Below, in pieces: positions 19,874 through 20,480 of a DNA stretch of 20,480 nucleotides. Source of the DNA: Actinomycetes bacterium. GTDB lineage: Bacteria; Actinomycetota; Actinomycetes; Actinomycetales; Cellulomonadaceae. The position numbers were made by a program, and so were the translations under genes. Each line of letters begins with the position of its first letter. The stretch's first letter is position 1. The notes beneath the pieces were generated by a model. The model worked only from the letters and a program-made list of their open reading frames with translations. It was not told where the DNA came from and searched no databases. The DNA is taken from NCBI GenBank assembly GCA_023432565.1, contig JAEYUL010000081.1, positions 1-20,480 of the forward strand, given 5' to 3'.

Positions 19874-20401
19874 ATGGCTCCTCGCTCCGAGCGACCCGAC
19901 GAACCGGTCGACGACGAACGGTGGGCCCGCATCGTCGCGGAGCTCGACGACGTGGACTCCGCCGGCGACGCGGTCGCGTCCGAGGGACTGGACTTCCCCG
20001 TCGCCCCCGGCGTGGACTCACCGTTCCGCGACCGCACGCGGGTCGTGCGCCCGGCCCAGCCGGACGCCGGCGAGCCCACCGACCCGCTCGCCTCCGCCAC
20101 GGGTCGCGACTGGGACGGCACCTCGCAGTACGACGACGCCGAGGCCGACGTCGACGAGCAGGAGAGCTTCGTCGCGCCCGACCCTGGCCCGGTGCTCGGT
20201 GGTGACCCGTTGCTCACCATGGCGTGGTTCGGCGCGGCGGGCGTGCCGCTGCTGCTGCTCGTCGTCCTCATCGTGTGGCCGCAGGCGCCCGCCGCTCTCA
20301 TCCAGGCCGCGTGCGTGGTCTTCGTGCTCGGTGTCGCGGTGCTCGTCTGGCGCATGCCGACGCGCCGCGACCGGCAGGACGACGACGGCGCCGTCGTCTG
20401 A
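19874..20401 (+). CDS. Actinobacterial two-segment membrane protein of unknown function
   Basis: A 175-residue protein. Residues 1-100 are hydrophilic and acidic (many Asp, Glu, Pro) and probably disordered. A motif FVAPDPGPVLGGDPLLTMAWFG leads into two adjacent membrane segments (about 115-135 and 140-159), separated by a short WPQAP turn, then a basic/acidic tail (RRDRQDDD). The layout suggests both ends in the cytoplasm. I do not recognise a named family, though similar small proteins with this 'PDPPP..DP...AW' entry to two helices are common in actinobacterial genomes. The ATG follows the leaderless promoter geometry. It is divergent from plsC. Confidence 0.7.
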   Translation: MAPRSERPDEPVDDERWARIVAELDDVDSAGDAVASEGLDFPVAPGVDSPFRDRTRVVRPAQPDAGEPTDPLASATGRDWDGTSQYDDAEADVDEQESFVAPDPGPVLGGDPLLTMAWFGAAGVPLLLLVVLIVWPQAPAALIQAACVVFVLGVAVLVWRMPTRRDRQDDDGAVV

Positions 20402-20416
20402 GCCCCCGCGTCACGT

Positions 20417-20430
20417 GGGCGGGTCCGCCC
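20417..20430 (+). terminator. Short hairpin after the last gene
   Basis: GGGCG/CGCCC (up to 6 bp, GGGCGG/CCGCCC) with a very small loop, 16 bases after the stop. Weak, no T-run. The remaining bases to 20480 are very GC-rich, with an 8-C run near the end and no visible gene. Confidence 0.35.
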
Positions 20431-20480
20431 GACGGCGCCGGTCGGCCACCCCGGCGGCGCGCCCCGGGTTGCCCCCCCCG

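Noticed and set aside
20472..20479. Run of eight C near the window end
   Set aside because: Could be a phase-variable tract or an assembly effect, but it lies at the window edge with no gene visible to judge it.

Overview
The window is chromosomal DNA from a very GC-rich actinobacterium, most likely an order Micrococcales / Cellulomonas-type organism. The evidence is the GC-saturated third codon positions, the frequent GTG starts, a primary sigma factor with a long Ala/Lys then acidic N-terminus, a class II (mycobacterial-type) DAHP synthase, a PPi-type phosphofructokinase, and actinobacterial families such as DUF4192, DUF7455 and the Rv2175c family. The genus is an inference. I see no mobile element, CRISPR array, tRNA or rRNA, so this looks like core rather than accessory DNA.

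Layout. Bases 2-6197 hold the two subunits of a topoisomerase IV-like enzyme in convergent orientation: the C-terminal part of ParC on + (cut by the window edge) and full-length ParE on -. Between them, also on -, lie a YhhN-family membrane protein and a two-domain GNAT acetyltransferase. Bases 6388-8371 hold a small cysteine/histidine-rich DUF7455 protein (+) that converges on the primary sigma factor sigA (-), with two strong hairpins between them. Bases 8720-10418 hold a universal stress protein and a DUF4192 protein (both -).

Bases 10531-16180 form a cell-envelope block: an unrecognised lipoprotein, a polyprenyl diphosphate synthase, an Rv2175c-family DNA-binding protein (-), a secreted protein with three LysM repeats and a lytic-transglycosylase-like domain, and a PknL-type Ser/Thr kinase with four extracellular PASTA repeats. 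Bases 16253-19774, on -, hold a plsC-type acyltransferase, a PPi-dependent phosphofructokinase and a class II DAHP synthase; the last two overlap by GTGA. The window ends with a small unrecognised two-segment membrane protein (+).

How the genes fit together. The block idsA / Rv2175c / pknL / aroG / plsC keeps the gene content and order of the Mycobacterium tuberculosis Rv2173-Rv2182c region. In M. tuberculosis PknL phosphorylates Rv2175c. Here a peptidoglycan-binding lytic enzyme sits between the two, which suggests a local cell-wall sensing module (inference).

The most general new observation is in start-site architecture. Five genes (lipoprotein, idsA, Rv2175c family, pknL and the last gene) have a TAGNNT hexamer exactly 6 bases before the ATG/GTG and no Shine-Dalgarno sequence, as expected of leaderless mRNAs. 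A sixth, DUF7455, has a weaker version. Other genes (yhhN, sigA, usp, lysM, pfp, plsC) have clear Shine-Dalgarno sequences. The lysM gene also has three GTCACA units in 9-base register just after its predicted promoter, resembling MtrA-type sites. I do not see a clearly undescribed multi-gene system; the PASTA kinase / Rv2175c / LysM cluster is the closest candidate.
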